Shown piece by piece: positions 1 to 11,729 of a stretch of 64,000 nucleotides of DNA. The stretch covers positions 1 to 64,000 of the forward strand of contig CAUYLG010033151.1 in the NCBI GenBank assembly GCA_963573385.1, in the 5' to 3' direction. Origin of the DNA: Cacajao melanocephalus (lineage: Eukaryota; Chordata; Mammalia; Primates; Pitheciidae). Position 1 is the stretch's first letter. Each line of letters begins with the position of its first letter. Position numbers and translations under genes: made by a program. The notes beneath the pieces were generated by a model. The model did not search any database. It worked only from the letters and a program-made list of their open reading frames with translations, and was not told the origin of the DNA.

Positions 1-142
1 GTGGCTCCTCCGCCGGGAATCTCCTAGTCTGTGGGCAACAAAAATTCGTCTGAAAGTGCGGCGTCCACTCGCTCTCTGCGCTTTCACTGGGAGCTACAAT
101 CCTGAGCTGTTGTTAATCGGCCATCTTGGATCTCTCCCCCCC
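1..142 (-). mobile_element. L1 retrotransposon, 5' end of 5'UTR (runs off left edge)
   Basis: Read on the minus strand, this starts with a G-run and continues as the L1 5'UTR head: the AAGATGGCCG YY1-binding core (complement at 118-127), then a CAGCTC...GTAGCTCCCAG block about where L1PA places it. The element points leftwards, so only its first ~140 bases are present. Sequence beyond the first ~60 bases does not match the catarrhine L1PA head as I remember it and may be a platyrrhine L1 lineage (inference). It lies antisense in the last MCCC1 intron. An intact 5' end suggests a potentially full-length copy, but the body is outside the window. Confidence 0.75.
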
Positions 143-445
143 TAGGTAGAATTCTAATGTGATGCTCGAGTTGAGCCCTGCTAGCTACAGCAGAGCTCCC
201 CAGTCATGTCCTTGAATGGGTACTGGTGTGTCTGAGCGTGGATTCCTCTCAGCCAGTCGCCCTTCTCCCCGTGTGCTGCGATGTTGAAAACAACAGCAAC
301 AACAAAGCCTTGGAAGGCACTGAGAGACTAGGCAGCATCATGGTCGGCCACGGTTTTCGTTTTTGGTCTCCCTTTCGTGACTCGGTATAGACTCGGTCCT
401 CATTAGTATTGCAGCTATCATGTGTCCTGTTTTGTGTCTCTGCAG
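143..445 (+). other. MCCC1: 3' part of the last MCCC1 intron
   Basis: Unique sequence between the L1 head and the terminal exon. It ends in a pyrimidine-rich tract and a CAG acceptor at 443-445. No further element is seen. Minus-strand open frames here overlap the exon and lack coding character. Confidence 0.75.
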
Positions 446-574
446 CATACCATAAAGGCTCCAAAGGATGGTACAGTGAAGAAAGTGTTCTACAGAGAAG
501 GTGCTCAGGCCAGCAGACACACTCCGTTAGTCGAGTTTGAGGAGGAAGAACCAGACAAAAGGAACTCGGAATAA
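446..574 (+). CDS. MCCC1: MCCC1 terminal coding exon (methylcrotonyl-CoA carboxylase alpha subunit, C-terminal 42 residues)
   Basis: MCCC1 is the biotin-containing alpha subunit of mitochondrial 3-methylcrotonyl-CoA carboxylase (leucine catabolism). The frame opens directly at the splice acceptor with [15 protein letters not shown] and ends [13 protein letters not shown] before TAA (572-574). This is the last strand of the biotinyl/lipoyl-attachment fold plus the acidic tail. The biotin-accepting AMKM motif should sit immediately upstream, at the end of the previous exon outside the window. The exon starts in phase 0. Compared with the human tail as I remember it there are about four substitutions ([22 protein letters not shown]), consistent with an orthologue from another primate. 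There is no internal stop, so this is not a pseudogene exon. Confidence 0.93.
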   Translation, partial: HTIKAPKDGTVKKVFYREGAQASRHTPLVEFEEEEPDKRNSE

Positions 575-790
575 ACTCCAGCAAGGAAATGGTCAGTGAA
601 GTAGTGTCTTCTCGCTCCACCAAAAAGAGAAAGTGCCTCTTGCTTTTCTCGGGGTCTCTTAACGCACAGTTTTACTAAATGATCGTATGCTTGTGCTGAA
701 CGCCTTTCACATTTGAAAATCATGCATCTGGGTCACAAATATAAATTATCCCAAAAATTTCCTACTAATAAAGTTGAATTATTCTTTTTT
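575..790 (+). other. MCCC1: MCCC1 3'UTR
   Basis: Runs from the stop codon to the probable cleavage site, about 15-20 bases after the AATAAA at 767. T/G-rich sequence typical of a downstream element follows at 781-815. The exact cleavage position is estimated. Confidence 0.75.
767..772 (+). terminator. MCCC1: MCCC1 poly(A) signal AATAAA
   Basis: Canonical hexamer about 195 bases after the MCCC1 stop, followed by U/GU-rich sequence. It is the only AATAAA between the stop and the first Alu. Confidence 0.8.
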
Positions 791-1019
791 ATTGGAAGCT
801 AATGTTTGTTTCTGCCTCAAATTTTATACAATGTAGTCTCTTTTAGGAAGGGGGGAAGAGAAAAGGTCATTTAACTAGATGAATTACTTTCCAGTTGCAG
901 TTATAATGAAAATGGTCAGCAACATGTTTCAGAGACAGATGTCCTGGAGCTCAACAATCAAGGTTTTGTCTGGTCAAAAAGTAAGATATTTACTAGGTAG
1001 TTTAAAGACATGGATGTTA

Positions 1020-1319
<300 letters not shown>

Positions 1320-1331
1320 AAAGACATGGAT

Positions 1332-1784
1332 ATGGTTTGTAGTGTTTGTAATTGGAAAGTTTCTATCTAGATTGTCTCTGCCTTTATTGTACTTTCTAAG
1401 CTTATAAAAATATGTGTATTATATATTATATGCTAAAATATATTAATACTTACTATAAATTTTTGGTAAACTTGAAAAGTATGATTTTACAGAAAAGGTA
1501 GATAACAGTTAAAAGCCTGAGTCTGCTGAATACTTTTTTTAGATATACTTTTTTCATTATGGAAAAAAAAAGTTCAATTTACTTTTATCTAGATTTCATG
1601 TTACTTTTACTAACATGTGCAGCCCTTTGCATTTTTATATAATCATTGAAGTGTCGAGTATTTGTTGAATTGAGTTCTTGCTGTCATAAGACTGTGCTAA
1701 ATGTTGTGGAAAATACAGAGAAATATAAAAGATGGTTTCTGTACTTCTAGATGCCTATATTGGGAAAGTTAACATGATCATGTC
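1332..1784. other. AT-rich intergenic sequence
   Basis: No gene or recognisable repeat. Short frames only. Confidence 0.6.
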
Positions 1785-2440
1785 TGCTATGATTAGAATG
1801 TGTCCTCTGTATTTCATGTGTTAAGAACTTAATCCCCAAGTTCATGTGTTGATTAGAGGTAGGACTTTTGGGAGGTAATTAGGATTGGATATGGTCATCG
1901 GGGTATGGCCCCCATAATGGGACTGGTGGCTTTAAAACAGGAAGACAGGCCAGGCGCAGTGGCTTACGCCTGTAATCCTAGCACTTTGGGAGGCCGAGGT
2001 GGGTGGATTGCCTGAGCTCAGGAGTTCTCGACCAGCCTGGGGAACATGGTGAAACCCCATCTCTACTAAAAATACGAAAAATTAGCTGGGCATGGCGGCA
2101 GGCACCTGTAATCCGAGCTACTCAAGAGGTTGAGACAGGAGAACTGCTTGAACCCAGAGGCGGAGGTTGCAGTGAGCCGAGATCGCACCACTGCACTCCA
2201 GCCTGGACGACAGAGTTAGACTGTCTCAAAAAAAATAAAAAATAAAAGAGGAAGAGAGACCTGAGCTGGCTTGCTCTTGCCCTCTTGCCCTTTGATGGCC
2301 TCTGCCGTGTTATGACACAGCAAAAAGGCTCTCACCAGACCACCAGCCCCTCAATCTTAGAACTTCCCACCCTTCATAAATTTCTTCATAAATGATCCCA
2401 GTCTGTGATAGTCTGTTTTAGCAATGCAAAACAGACTACA
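1785..2440 (+). mobile_element. Solo MaLR LTR (MLT1-like), split by an Alu
   Basis: The left half has the MLT1-type AATCCCCAAGTTCATGTG, GGACTTTTGGGAGGTAATTAGG and TGGCCCCCATAATGGGA blocks. The right half, after the Alu, has the TGTTATGACACAGCAAAAAGG, CTCACCAGACCACC and terminal CAATGCAAAACAGACTACA blocks. No internal retroviral sequence adjoins it, so it is a solo LTR. The ends are approximate. Confidence 0.75.
1948..2245 (+). mobile_element. Alu inserted in the MaLR LTR
   Basis: Full-length dimeric Alu starting GGCCAGGCGC with an A-rich tail. Flanking AACAGGAAGA and AAGAGGAAGA look like a diverged target-site duplication. Confidence 0.9.
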
Positions 2441-2910
2441 AACAGACTATGACAGTGTCAACAGTTATAGTTTTAGCAACAGAGCCTTTTTCCCTTTCCA
2501 AGCAAAACGTCCTCTGTTTAAAAGCGGGAAAAGCAAAGGTGCTGTGATGGGAATTTCACATTGCTGTTTGCCCCCTTTCAGAGAAGGCTGTTTGTATCCT
2601 TCAGTGGAACATGGTTGAGTTCTCTGTTTCATTGTTGAGTGACTGTGTTGGGGATATGTATATTGAAAGAATTCAAAGCCAGCTAGCCCAATTACCCACA
2701 TATGTGTAGAATTGTTTCAGATCTTCGCCAGTTCTGGTGCTGTGTGAGCAGAGTTCTTTTGCACATGAATGCATATGTTTATTCTACAGAGAGTTACAGA
2801 GCATTTGCTGTATACTAGGGCCCCTGGAAACCAAGATGGTAAGAAATGATTTTTGCCTTTGTCCTATCTAATGGGAAACAGGATCCAGATGCATAGAAAA
2901 ATGTAATATA
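2441..2910. other. Intergenic sequence, nothing recognised
   Basis: Short overlapping open frames on both strands, without homology or splice context. No clear repeat signature. Confidence 0.5.
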
Positions 2911-3197
2911 GGCCGGGCATGTTGGCTCATGTTGGTCATCCCAGCACTTTGGGAGGCCAAGGCAGGTGGATCACCTGAGGTCAGAAGTTTGAGACCAGCC
3001 TGGCCAACATGGTGAAAACCCATCTCTACTAAAAATACCAAAATAAGTCGGGCATGGTGGCAGACACCTGTGGTCCCAGCTACTCGGGAGGCTGAGCAGG
3101 AGAATTGCTTGAACCCTGGAGGCTGAGGTTGCAGTGAGCCAAAATCGTGCCATTCCACTTTGGCCTGGGCAATAGAGTGAGGCTCCATCTCAAAATC
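2911..3197 (+). mobile_element. Alu
   Basis: Starts GGCCGGGCAT; both arms are present and the tail is decayed. Diverged, with small indels. Confidence 0.9.
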
Positions 3198-3660
3198 TGA
3201 TAATAATTGACAGTGGTATAATATACCTGTCTACCAGATGCCATGTGTGGACAGCTGAGTGAAATGCTAAAGTCTGCTTTGGGTCAGGAGGCTGAGGGAG
3301 AGGCAGTGATGTTTGAACTGGGCTTTGGAGGATAGCCATTTGCCAGATGGAGAAAGAAGGCAGTGAGTCCAGGCCATTGCAGGCTGAGGGAATAGCATGC
3401 CTAGAATGGTAAGGCATGAAGGTATGCAATGTGTTCAGGGCACAGAGTGTGTGGCCTGGGCCACTAGTTAGAGAGAGGCAAGGGGACACAGCTGCCTAGC
3501 AGTAACAGCTAGGCAGAGGACTTGTCCCAGAGGGCTTCATTCTGGAGGCAGCAAGGAACTGCTGGAGATTTTCAACCAACTTAAGTTTTCAAGTTGTGTA
3601 ATGTCCACAGTCTGGAATATGGACTGGAAAGTAGAGAGAGACTGGAGACAGTCCCAGACA
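3198..3660 (-). mobile_element. L2 relic (antisense)
   Basis: The plus strand shows the pattern of a reverse-complemented L2 3' region: TTTGAACTGGGCTTTGGAGG, then AGGGAATAGCATGC, AAGGCATGAAGG and GTGTTCAGGG. Very diverged; boundaries are approximate. Confidence 0.5.
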
Positions 3661-3675
3661 GACACCAGGCATATG

Positions 3676-3990
3676 GGCCAGGCTGGCTGCAGCGGCTCAA
3701 GCCTATAATCCCAGCACTTTGGGAGGCAGAGTTTGGAGGATCACTTGGAGCCGGGAGTTGGAGACCAGCCCCACACCACCTGCCCCGTGTATCTACAAAA
3801 ATAAAAAAAGCTAGCCAGGCATGGTGGCGCGTGCCTGTACTCCCAGCTACTTGGGAGGCCGGGGTGGGAAGATCGCTTGAGTCTAAGAGTTTGAGGTTAC
3901 ATTGATCTGTGATCACATGCCACTGCACTCCAGCCTGGGTGACAGAGTGAGACTCTGTCTCAAAAAAAAAAAAGAAAAAGAAGGAAAAAG
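3676..3990 (+). mobile_element. Alu (older)
   Basis: Both arms are recognisable from GGCCAGGCTG to an A-rich tail with interspersed G, with several diverged positions. Overlapping open frames on both strands here are Alu reading frames, not genes. Confidence 0.88.
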
Positions 3991-4244
3991 TGCAAGCCTG
4001 GGATGGAAGGTCTGGGTGGTGCACACTTTGGTGCACATCTTGACTTAAAAGTACTTCTGCCTTGAATAAGATCCATTAGAGGCATGGACCAAAACAGGGT
4101 CATTAGTTGGGAAAAAAGAGAAGCTTGCTACTTTCTCTTTGACAGTAGCATGGCTCAGGTATTTAATAACCAAGAGAACAACAAAATTTAAGAACCCTAA
4201 TGATTGCTTTTTGATCACAGGGTAGAACACAGCCTTGTAGTTGA

Positions 4245-4430
4245 AATAACAGCTTTGGAGTTAAAATTCTTGCATTCAGACCCTAGCTTTGTCACTTATT
4301 AGCTGTATTGCCTCAGGCAAGTCATTTCACCTCTCTGAGCTTTATCTGTAAAACTGAGGTGGCAGCACTACCTCACAGGCTTGTTTTGAAGGTTAAAGGA
4401 GAAAATGTAGAGGTTGCCTTTAGCATTGTA
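4245..4430 (+). mobile_element. MIR SINE relic
   Basis: MIR core blocks in order: CTTTGTCACTTATTAGCTGT, CCTCAGGCAAGTCATTTCAC, CTCTGAGC and TGTTTTGAAGGTTAAA. Confidence 0.75.
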
Positions 4431-5902
4431 CCTGGGAAATCATTTATACTTGTCTGGTAGTTATTGCCAACTTTGGTTATTGCTAGGGAGCAATTAAGAA
4501 ACTGCTGTAAATTCAGCCTAGCTGGTTACTCTTGCCAGGAAAAATCCCAGGCCCCAGGATGGTGAAAAATCCTGCCTGGACATGCATCCCCCCGTCCCCT
4601 CTCGCCCCTCCCTCCCCCAGCTGTAACCTGCTCCAGTGTGACCCAGGCACCTGTCAACCCCTGACACACTGTCGCTGACAGACTCTGAGGGAAGCCTCGG
4701 TCAGTAGCTAGAGCTGTGTGCTGGCAGGACAGCAGCATGCCCAGAAACAATTCACTTCTTCATGAAGGCTGGGTCTGGGCTTGTGCCACCTGCCGCCGTC
4801 GGTTGTCACATGTGTGGAGCTGGTGCTGGAGGGGAAGCCTATGTCTGGCTTGAGCCTGAGGGTGGGCAGGCATCACACCTGCTGGGCAGCAGAGTAGGGC
4901 TGTCTTTCATTTAGCTGAACTCTTTTCCCCTTTGTCCCCTCCACAATCGACTTCTCAGTCCTGCACACTTCCTGTTAACCCTCAGCTGGTTCTCTTAGGA
5001 ATATCAGAAGGTGCAGTGTGCATCTGTGCCTGCCCAGCCACGGCACCTCTTCTGTGGTCGTGAAAATGTTTATAGTGTTGATAGGAATGTTTGCATTGGT
5101 ATTGCATTTTCATCAGAGGATCTCAAAAAAGCACGTGCAGATATTCACACTAAGCTTCTAAATATCCCAGAAGAGGAAAATTTGATTTAAGCTGTATGGT
5201 AGAAGAGAAGATGGCTGTCCCCAAATGTTTTGCTCCTTGCTTAGTGCAGAGAACCTTAGGGTACCAGTCCCCTCCTGCTAATGACACACGGTCCTTGAGG
5301 GCTGGCCCCCAAGATGCTGCCCCTAGAGGTTAGTCGTTTTTCCCCCACCAGACTGGGAGTATCAGGCATCCCAGGAGGTCCTGCCTACAGCTCTCAAAGC
5401 CACAGGCTGACTGGAAACACTTTGCCCATCCTCCCCCAACCTCTGTGAATGTCCCTGGGGATGCCATTCCTTCTGGACCAAGCGGTGCCTGGGCCTTTCG
5501 GAGATGATGGCCCTGATACTGATGATTATCTTGTCACCCTGACATTTGCCTCCCATTTGCTGGATCCCTGGGGACTCAGAGCGCCTTGGTGCCTCTTAAC
5601 AGGCTCAGGCTCCTGCAGCGAGTTCCAAGCGAAGTGTGCACTCTCCTCTGCAACCTCCAAGCCAAAGCACAGACATCAACGCCCTCCCTACTAAGAATGG
5701 CTCATGTCATTCTCCGTATGTACCACCCCTCATTACCGTTTTGCTAAACTGTTAGATTAGATTTGAAATAATTCTGATTCCAAAACCAGCCTCCCCCAAA
5801 AACAAAAAAAAAAACACAAAAACAAGATAGTTTGGGTCTTCTTGTTCTTCTTCACAGTTATTCCTTTATCATTACCAACTATGTCATGAAAAGCATTATG
5901 GG
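4431..5902. other. Intergenic, mostly single-copy
   Basis: Includes a GC-moderate stretch at 4540-5650 with frames of 60-80 codons on both strands. I see no domain, splice structure or family match in any of them. Near 5770-5830 is an A-rich low-complexity patch. No gene is supported. Confidence 0.5.
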
Positions 5903-6182
5903 GTTTTTGTTTTGTTTTGTTTTGTTTTTTGAGACAGAGTCTTGCTCTGTTACCCAGGCTGGAGTGCAGTTTTTGAGACAGAGTCGTGCTCTGTCACCCA
6001 GGCAACAGCCTGTAGCTGGGACTACAGGTATGCACCACCATGCCCAGCTAATCTTTGTATTTTTAGTAGAGGCGGGGTTTCACCATGTTGGCCAGGATGG
6101 TCTCAATCTCTTGACCTCGTGATCGGCTCACCGTGGCCTTCCAAAGTGTTGGGATTACAGACCTGAGCCACCATGCCTGGCG
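5903..6182 (-). mobile_element. Alu with internal duplication and deletion
   Basis: Antisense Alu with a TTTTG-type tail. The distal segment GAGACAGAGTCNTGCTCTGT...CCCAGGC occurs twice, at 5931-5960 and 5975-6003. Most of the following right-arm interior is missing, because the second copy joins directly to TAGCTGGGACTACAGG. Confidence 0.85.
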
Positions 6183-6941
6183 GCTTTGTTTCAAAATACA
6201 CTGAGTATTTCATTGTTGTCAAATTAAATCCAGAGTAGTATCTGAGATTCCATGTCATCTAACATGCTGTGGAAACCACAAAGCCTCCAAACAGGTTTCT
6301 ACAGAGACCGTTACTCTTTGCCTTCCTCAATTAATTACACAGAAAGGATGGGAAAGGTGCACAGGGTAAAGGGGGAGATGGGGAAAATAAAAACAAAGAA
6401 GTAAGCCAGGCTGAGATATCGCACAGCTCCAGTGGTCCACTGCTGGAAACGCAACCCCCAGCTACTATCCATGCTCCGTGAAGGGCAGGTCAGCTCTTCT
6501 TTCCCAGCAGCAACCTGATCAGCCAAGGGTTAGCACCCATGGAAATAGTTGGAACATTTCATATTGGAAAATGAAGTTTCAGATTGCATAATCCCTCCAG
6601 AAGCAAAGAATACTTCACAGGAAAGTAATTCGAGACGCAGATCCAGGCTTTGTAGGTCCTGAAGCTTATACAATTTGGGGAGACCTTATTTAAGAAAAAG
6701 AGTGTGAAATGACATACACAAAAATAGTTTTAAAAGTAAATGGTGGTCTTAGCAGATGTGGCAAAATGTTTACTTTTGCAAATTTCACAAAACTCAAATG
6801 ACCAGGGCCTTGGAAGGGGCCCACACAGGCAAGGGGCCTGGAGCTTCCTGAGTATCATGAGACATTTGTCTGTGTCCTGGTGACCAGTGGTGTGCTGGGA
6901 GGGGTAGGATCCGAAATGAAAGTGTTGGTGCTCTGGGGGTT
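6183..6941. other. Intergenic, nothing recognised
   Basis: Single-copy-like sequence. The short minus-strand frame at 6335-6526 has no identifiable domain. Confidence 0.5.
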
Positions 6942-6955
6942 ATGTTCTGTGTCTT

Positions 6956-7251
6956 TTTTGTTTTTGTTTTGGAGACGAGTTTCACTCTGTCGCCCAGGCT
7001 GGAGTACATCGGCACAATCTCAGCCCACTGCAACCTCCGCCTCCTGGGTTCAAGTGATTCTCCTGCCTCAGCCTCCTAAGTAGCTGGGACTACAGGTGTG
7101 CACCACCAGGCCCAGCTAATTTTTGTATTTTTAGTACAGACAGGGTTTCACCATGTTGGCCAGGATGGTCTCGATCTCTTGACCTCGTGATCAGCCTGCC
7201 TCAGCTTCCTAAAGTGCTGGGATTACAGGTGTGAGGCACCGCACCCAGCCG
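6956..7251 (-). mobile_element. Alu, full length, with perfect target-site duplication
   Basis: Antisense Alu flanked by the 14-base duplication ATGTTCTGTGTCTT at 6942-6955 and 7252-7265. Confidence 0.95.
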
Positions 7252-7265
7252 ATGTTCTGTGTCTT

Positions 7266-7480
7266 GACCGAGGGGGGAAGGTTACTACACTGGGGGTTAT
7301 TTCACAACAACCTGTTAAGCTGCACACTTGGATTTTTGCACTTTTATATATACTTGTTATATTTCATAATTAAAAAAAATCATTTGGCCCTTTTCTAAGC
7401 TGGGGAAAGTACTCATTTTATTGGATGAAGTAGGTCTTCAATAAATTCTTGTTGAATGAGTAAATGAATGAATGATTTTC
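7266..7480 (+). mobile_element. Old LINE 3'-end relics
   Basis: Bases 7266-7378 resemble an old L1 3' terminus (GTTAAGCTGCACACTT...CACTTTTATATATACTTG...AATTAAAAAAA). They are continuous across the Alu with the sequence before 6942. Bases 7420-7480 carry the L2/MIR-like terminus TCAATAAATTCTTGTTGAAT with GAATGAATG repeats. Confidence 0.5.
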
Positions 7481-7548
7481 AAATCTATTCTGCAGATATA
7501 TACTAAAGGCCTAAATGTGTAAGGATGTGTTATTAAATATGTTATAGT

Positions 7549-7839
<291 letters not shown>

Positions 7840-7949
7840 ATGTTATGGTATGATTATAGTAAATTATAGTATATTATCAATATTTAAGCAAAAAGAGAAG
7901 ATTTAATAAGGGAAATAAATTATATTTTACTTCATTTTGCCTTTTCTTT

Positions 7950-8234
7950 GGAGACAGGGTCTCACTCTGTCGCCCAGCCTGGAGTGCAGTGATGTGATCA
8001 TGGCTCACTGCAACCTCCGCCTCCTGGGGTTAGCGATCCTCCCACCTTAGCCTCCCTAGTAATTAGGACTTCTACAGGTATGCACCACCACACCAGCTAA
8101 TTTTTGCATTTTTTGTGGAGATCAGGTTTTGCCACGTTGTCCAGGCTGGTCTCAAACCCCTGGGCTCAAGTGATCCACCTACCTCAGCCTCCCAAAGTGG
8201 TGGGATTACAGGAATGTGCTCTTGTGCCCGGCCC
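7950..8234 (-). mobile_element. Alu (old, J-like)
   Basis: Antisense Alu with many substitutions. It has ATGTGATCATGGCTCACTGC and GGCTCAAGTGATCC, typical of older Alu subfamilies. Confidence 0.88.
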
Positions 8235-9249
8235 TCCATTTTTTTAAGCCTAGAACATTCACACTGGGTCAATATCCCATGTTTTTGACCCTAAACAGGG
8301 TCCTGAAGGAGAGGATACCGATGGATATGTGTCATATTTTGTGGCACTCAGTATGAGCAATTGAAAACCCTTTCTGTGAGAGAAGGCACTGAGTGGATGG
8401 AGAGAAGACACAAAAGCGGGGCTGAAACAGGAAAAAGCTGGGAACCCTACACAAGGCCAAGCACACCTGGACTCATTCCCAGCCCCAAGAGCTCTGAGGG
8501 AATGGGTGAGCTGAACTGGCAAGGAGCAACCCACTCTCACCATGGGCCTTAGGATCCCTGGCAGGAGAAGGCCCCTCGACCACTACAGACACTTGATTTG
8601 GCAGGGAGAGGTGCTTGGAGAAGTGGTAGGGGCAGCGCACCGGCTGATGTGGAGCCCAGATGGTTTTATGTGGGGGCATCTGTAGCACAGCACGGCCAGG
8701 AATGTCCATCCCCCTAGATTCCACTTGCTCCCATAGGAGACTTTTGCTCTAGGGGAACTGATGGACATGAATTCTGCAGGGTGGTCTTGTCCATTCGACA
8801 GGGCCAGTTGGCCCTGAGCACCCCTTGATCTGCTGGCACTGTCTGACGGGCCCCAGCCTGGCCGGCTTGCAGGTCAGCTTCAGGTGCCCTGGGGGCCAAC
8901 ACCATAGCTTCTGTGCCAGTCGACTGTGCATGACTGGTGGAGAGCTCCAGAGGGGTGGTCAGCTGAATCCACCTTATACCACTGTCAAATCCTCCAGGTC
9001 GTCAAATAGGATAAAAGAAAAAAACATCCGAAGGTCAGCAACCTCAAAGATTGAATGAAGATAAGGCCACAAATATGAGAAAGAATTAGTGCAGGAATCC
9101 TGACAGCTCAAAAAGCCAGAATACTTTCTTTCCTCCAAATGACTGCATCCCCTCTTCAGCAAGGGTTCTAAACAAGGCTGAGATGGTAGAAATGTCAGAA
9201 ATAGAATTCAGAACATGGATAGGAATGAAGATCATTGAGCTGCAGGAAT

Positions 9250-10270
9250 ATGTTGAAACCCAATCCAAGAAAGCTAAAAATCATGATAAACAATGCAGGA
9301 GCTGACAGACAAAATAGCCAGTACAGAAAAGAACATAACTGATCTTATAGAGCTGACAAACATACTACAGGAATTTCATAATGCAATCACAAGTATTAAT
9401 AGCAGAATAGACGAAGCAGAGGAAAGAATCTCAGAGCTTGAAGGCTGGCTTTCTGAAACAAGACAATCAGACAAGAATAGAGAAAAACGAATTAAAAAGA
9501 ATAAACAAAAACTCTGAGGAATATAAGATTATGTAAAAGTGACCAAATCTATGACTCATTGCTGTCCCTGAAAGAGATGGGGAGAATGGAAACAACTTAG
9601 AAAACATATTTCAAGATCTCATCCATGAGAACTTTCCCAACTCAGCTAGATATTACTACTGACCCCATAAAAGTACAAATAACCATCAGAAAATATTATG
9701 AACACCTCAATGCACATAAACTACAAAATCTACAAGAAACAGATAAATTCCTGGACACATACACCTTCCCAAGACTGAACCAGGAAGAAACTGAATCCCT
9801 GAGCAGACCAATAACAAGCTCTGAAATTGAGTCAGTAATGAATAGCCTACCAACATTCAAATTTAGGAAATGTGGAGAACCCCAGTAAGATACTTCACAA
9901 GAAGTTCATCCTGAAGACACATATAATCATCACATTCTCCAAGGCTGGAATGAAAGAAAAAAATTTTAAAGGCAGGTAGAAAGGCCAGGTCACCTGCAAG
10001 GGGAAGCCTATCAGACTAATAGCAGACCTCTCAGCAGAAACCTTACAAGCCAGAAGAGATTGGGGGGAGCCAATATTCAATATTCTTAAAGAAATTCCAA
10101 CCCAGAGTTTCATATCTGGCTAAATTAGGCTTCATAAGCAAAGGAGAAATAGCCTTTTCAGACATGCAAATGCTGAGGGAATTTGTTACCACTAGACCTG
10201 CCTTACAAGAGCTCCTGAAGGAAGCATTAAATATCGAAAGGAAAGACCATTACCAGCCACTTCAAAAACA
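9250..10270 (+). pseudogene. L1 ORF1 remnant
   Basis: The longest open piece (9293-9517) shows the ORF1 coiled-coil style (MQELTDKIAS..., then ITSINSRIDEAEERISELE). After it come the RNA-binding/C-terminal blocks, for example the region around 9990-10110 (IADLSAETLQARRDWG-type) and 10170-10240. The frame is broken by stops and by the ~206-bp ORF2-derived block at 9649-9854. Confidence 0.85.
9649..9854 (+). repeat. ORF2-derived segment sitting inside L1 ORF1 (copy A)
   Basis: Matches 12126-12332 with four substitutions and one single-base gap. It is flanked on both sides by ORF1 sequence: ...CTTTCCCAACTCAGCTAGA before and ATTCAAATTTAGGAAATG after. The segment is therefore out of place here and native in ORF2. 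Confidence 0.93.
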
Positions 10271-11198
10271 CACTGAAGGACACAGACCAGTGACACTATA
10301 AAGCAATCATGTTAACAAGTCTACAAAATAACCAGCTAACATCATGATAACAGAATGAAATCCACACATATCAATATTAACCTTGAATGTAAATGAGCCA
10401 ACTGTCCCAATTAAAAGGTACAAAGTGGCAAGCTGGATAAAGAATCAAGACTCATTGATGTGCTGTCTTCAAGAGACTCATCTCACATGTGATGACGCTC
10501 AGGCTCAAAATAAGAAGATGAAGAAAACAAATGGAAAACAAGCAAATGGAAAACAGAAAAAAGCAGGGGTTACAATCCTAGTTTCAGACAAAACATAATG
10601 GTAAAAGGTTAAATTCAACAAGGAGATCTATCCTAAATATATATGAACCCAACACAGTAGCTCCCTGATTCATAAAACAAGTACTTATGTTAAACTTCCA
10701 CATAACAGTAGTGGGAGACTATAAACCCTGCTGACAATATTAGACAGATCATTGAGACAGAAAATTAACAAAGATATTTAGGACCTGAACTTGGCACTGG
10801 ATCAAAGGGAGTTGATAGACATCTACAGAACTGTCCATCCAAAAACAACCCAATATACATTCTTCTCATCACCACATGGCACATACTCTAAAATCATCAC
10901 ATAATCAGAAGTAAAACACTCCTCAGGAGATCAAAAGAACTGAAATAATAATAACCAATTTCTCAGGCCACAGTGCAATCGAATTACAAATCAAGGCTAA
11001 GAAATTCACTCAAAATTATGCAATTCCATGATATTTGAATAACCTGCACCTGAATGACTTTTGGGTAAAGAATGAAATTAAGGCAAAAATCAAGAAGTTA
11101 TTTGAAACTAATGAGAACAAAGATATAACATATCAGAATCTCTGAGAAGCAGCAAAGACAGTGTTAAGAGGGAAATTTATAGAACTACGTGCCTATAT

Positions 11199-11524
11199 AA
11201 GGCTGAGCATGGTGGATTACACTTATAATTTCAGCACTTTGGGAAGCTGAGGTAATCCCAGCACTTTGGGAAGCTGAGGCAGGGAGATCACTTGAGCTCA
11301 AGACCAGCCTGGCCAACATGGTGAACCCTGTCTCTGCCAAAAATACAAAAAATTAGCCAGACTTGGTGGTGTGCACTTGTAATCCCAGCTAATCAGGAGG
11401 CAGAGGCAGAAGAATCACTTGAACCTGGGAGGTGGAGGTTGTAGTGAGCTAAGGTCATGCCACTGCACTCCAGCCTGGGCAACAAAGTGAGACTCCATCT
11501 CAAAAAAAAAAAAAAAAAAAAAAA
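11199..11524 (+). mobile_element. Alu in L1 ORF2, with a 27-bp internal tandem duplication
   Basis: Starts GGCTGAGCATGG with a poly(A)22 tail. The left-arm block AATYYCAGCACTTTGGGAAG plus CTGAGG is present twice head-to-tail, at about 11227-11252 and 11254-11279. Confidence 0.9.
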
Positions 11525-11709
11525 GAAATGCCCATTTCAAAAAGTTAGAAAAATCTCAATTTGATGACCTAACATCACAGCTAAAAGAACTAGAGACCAA
11601 GAGCACAACAGTCCCAAAGATAGCAGAAGACAAAGAACCAAAATCAGACCTGAACTGAGAGAGATTGAGACATGGAAAACCACTTAAAAGATCAATGAAT
11701 CCAGGAGCT

Positions 11710-11729
11710 TTTTTTTTTTTTTTTTTTTG
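11710..11729 (+). repeat. Poly(T) tract inside L1 ORF2
   Basis: About 20 consecutive T, where L1 ORF2 normally has a short T-run (GGAGCT...TTTTTTGAAAA). This is a homopolymer expansion inside old L1 sequence. Confidence 0.7.

Noticed and set aside
3581..4036. A 151-codon minus-strand frame
   Set aside because: It is the antisense reading of an Alu ([19 protein letters not shown] text), not a gene. The same holds for most 60-140-codon frames in the window.
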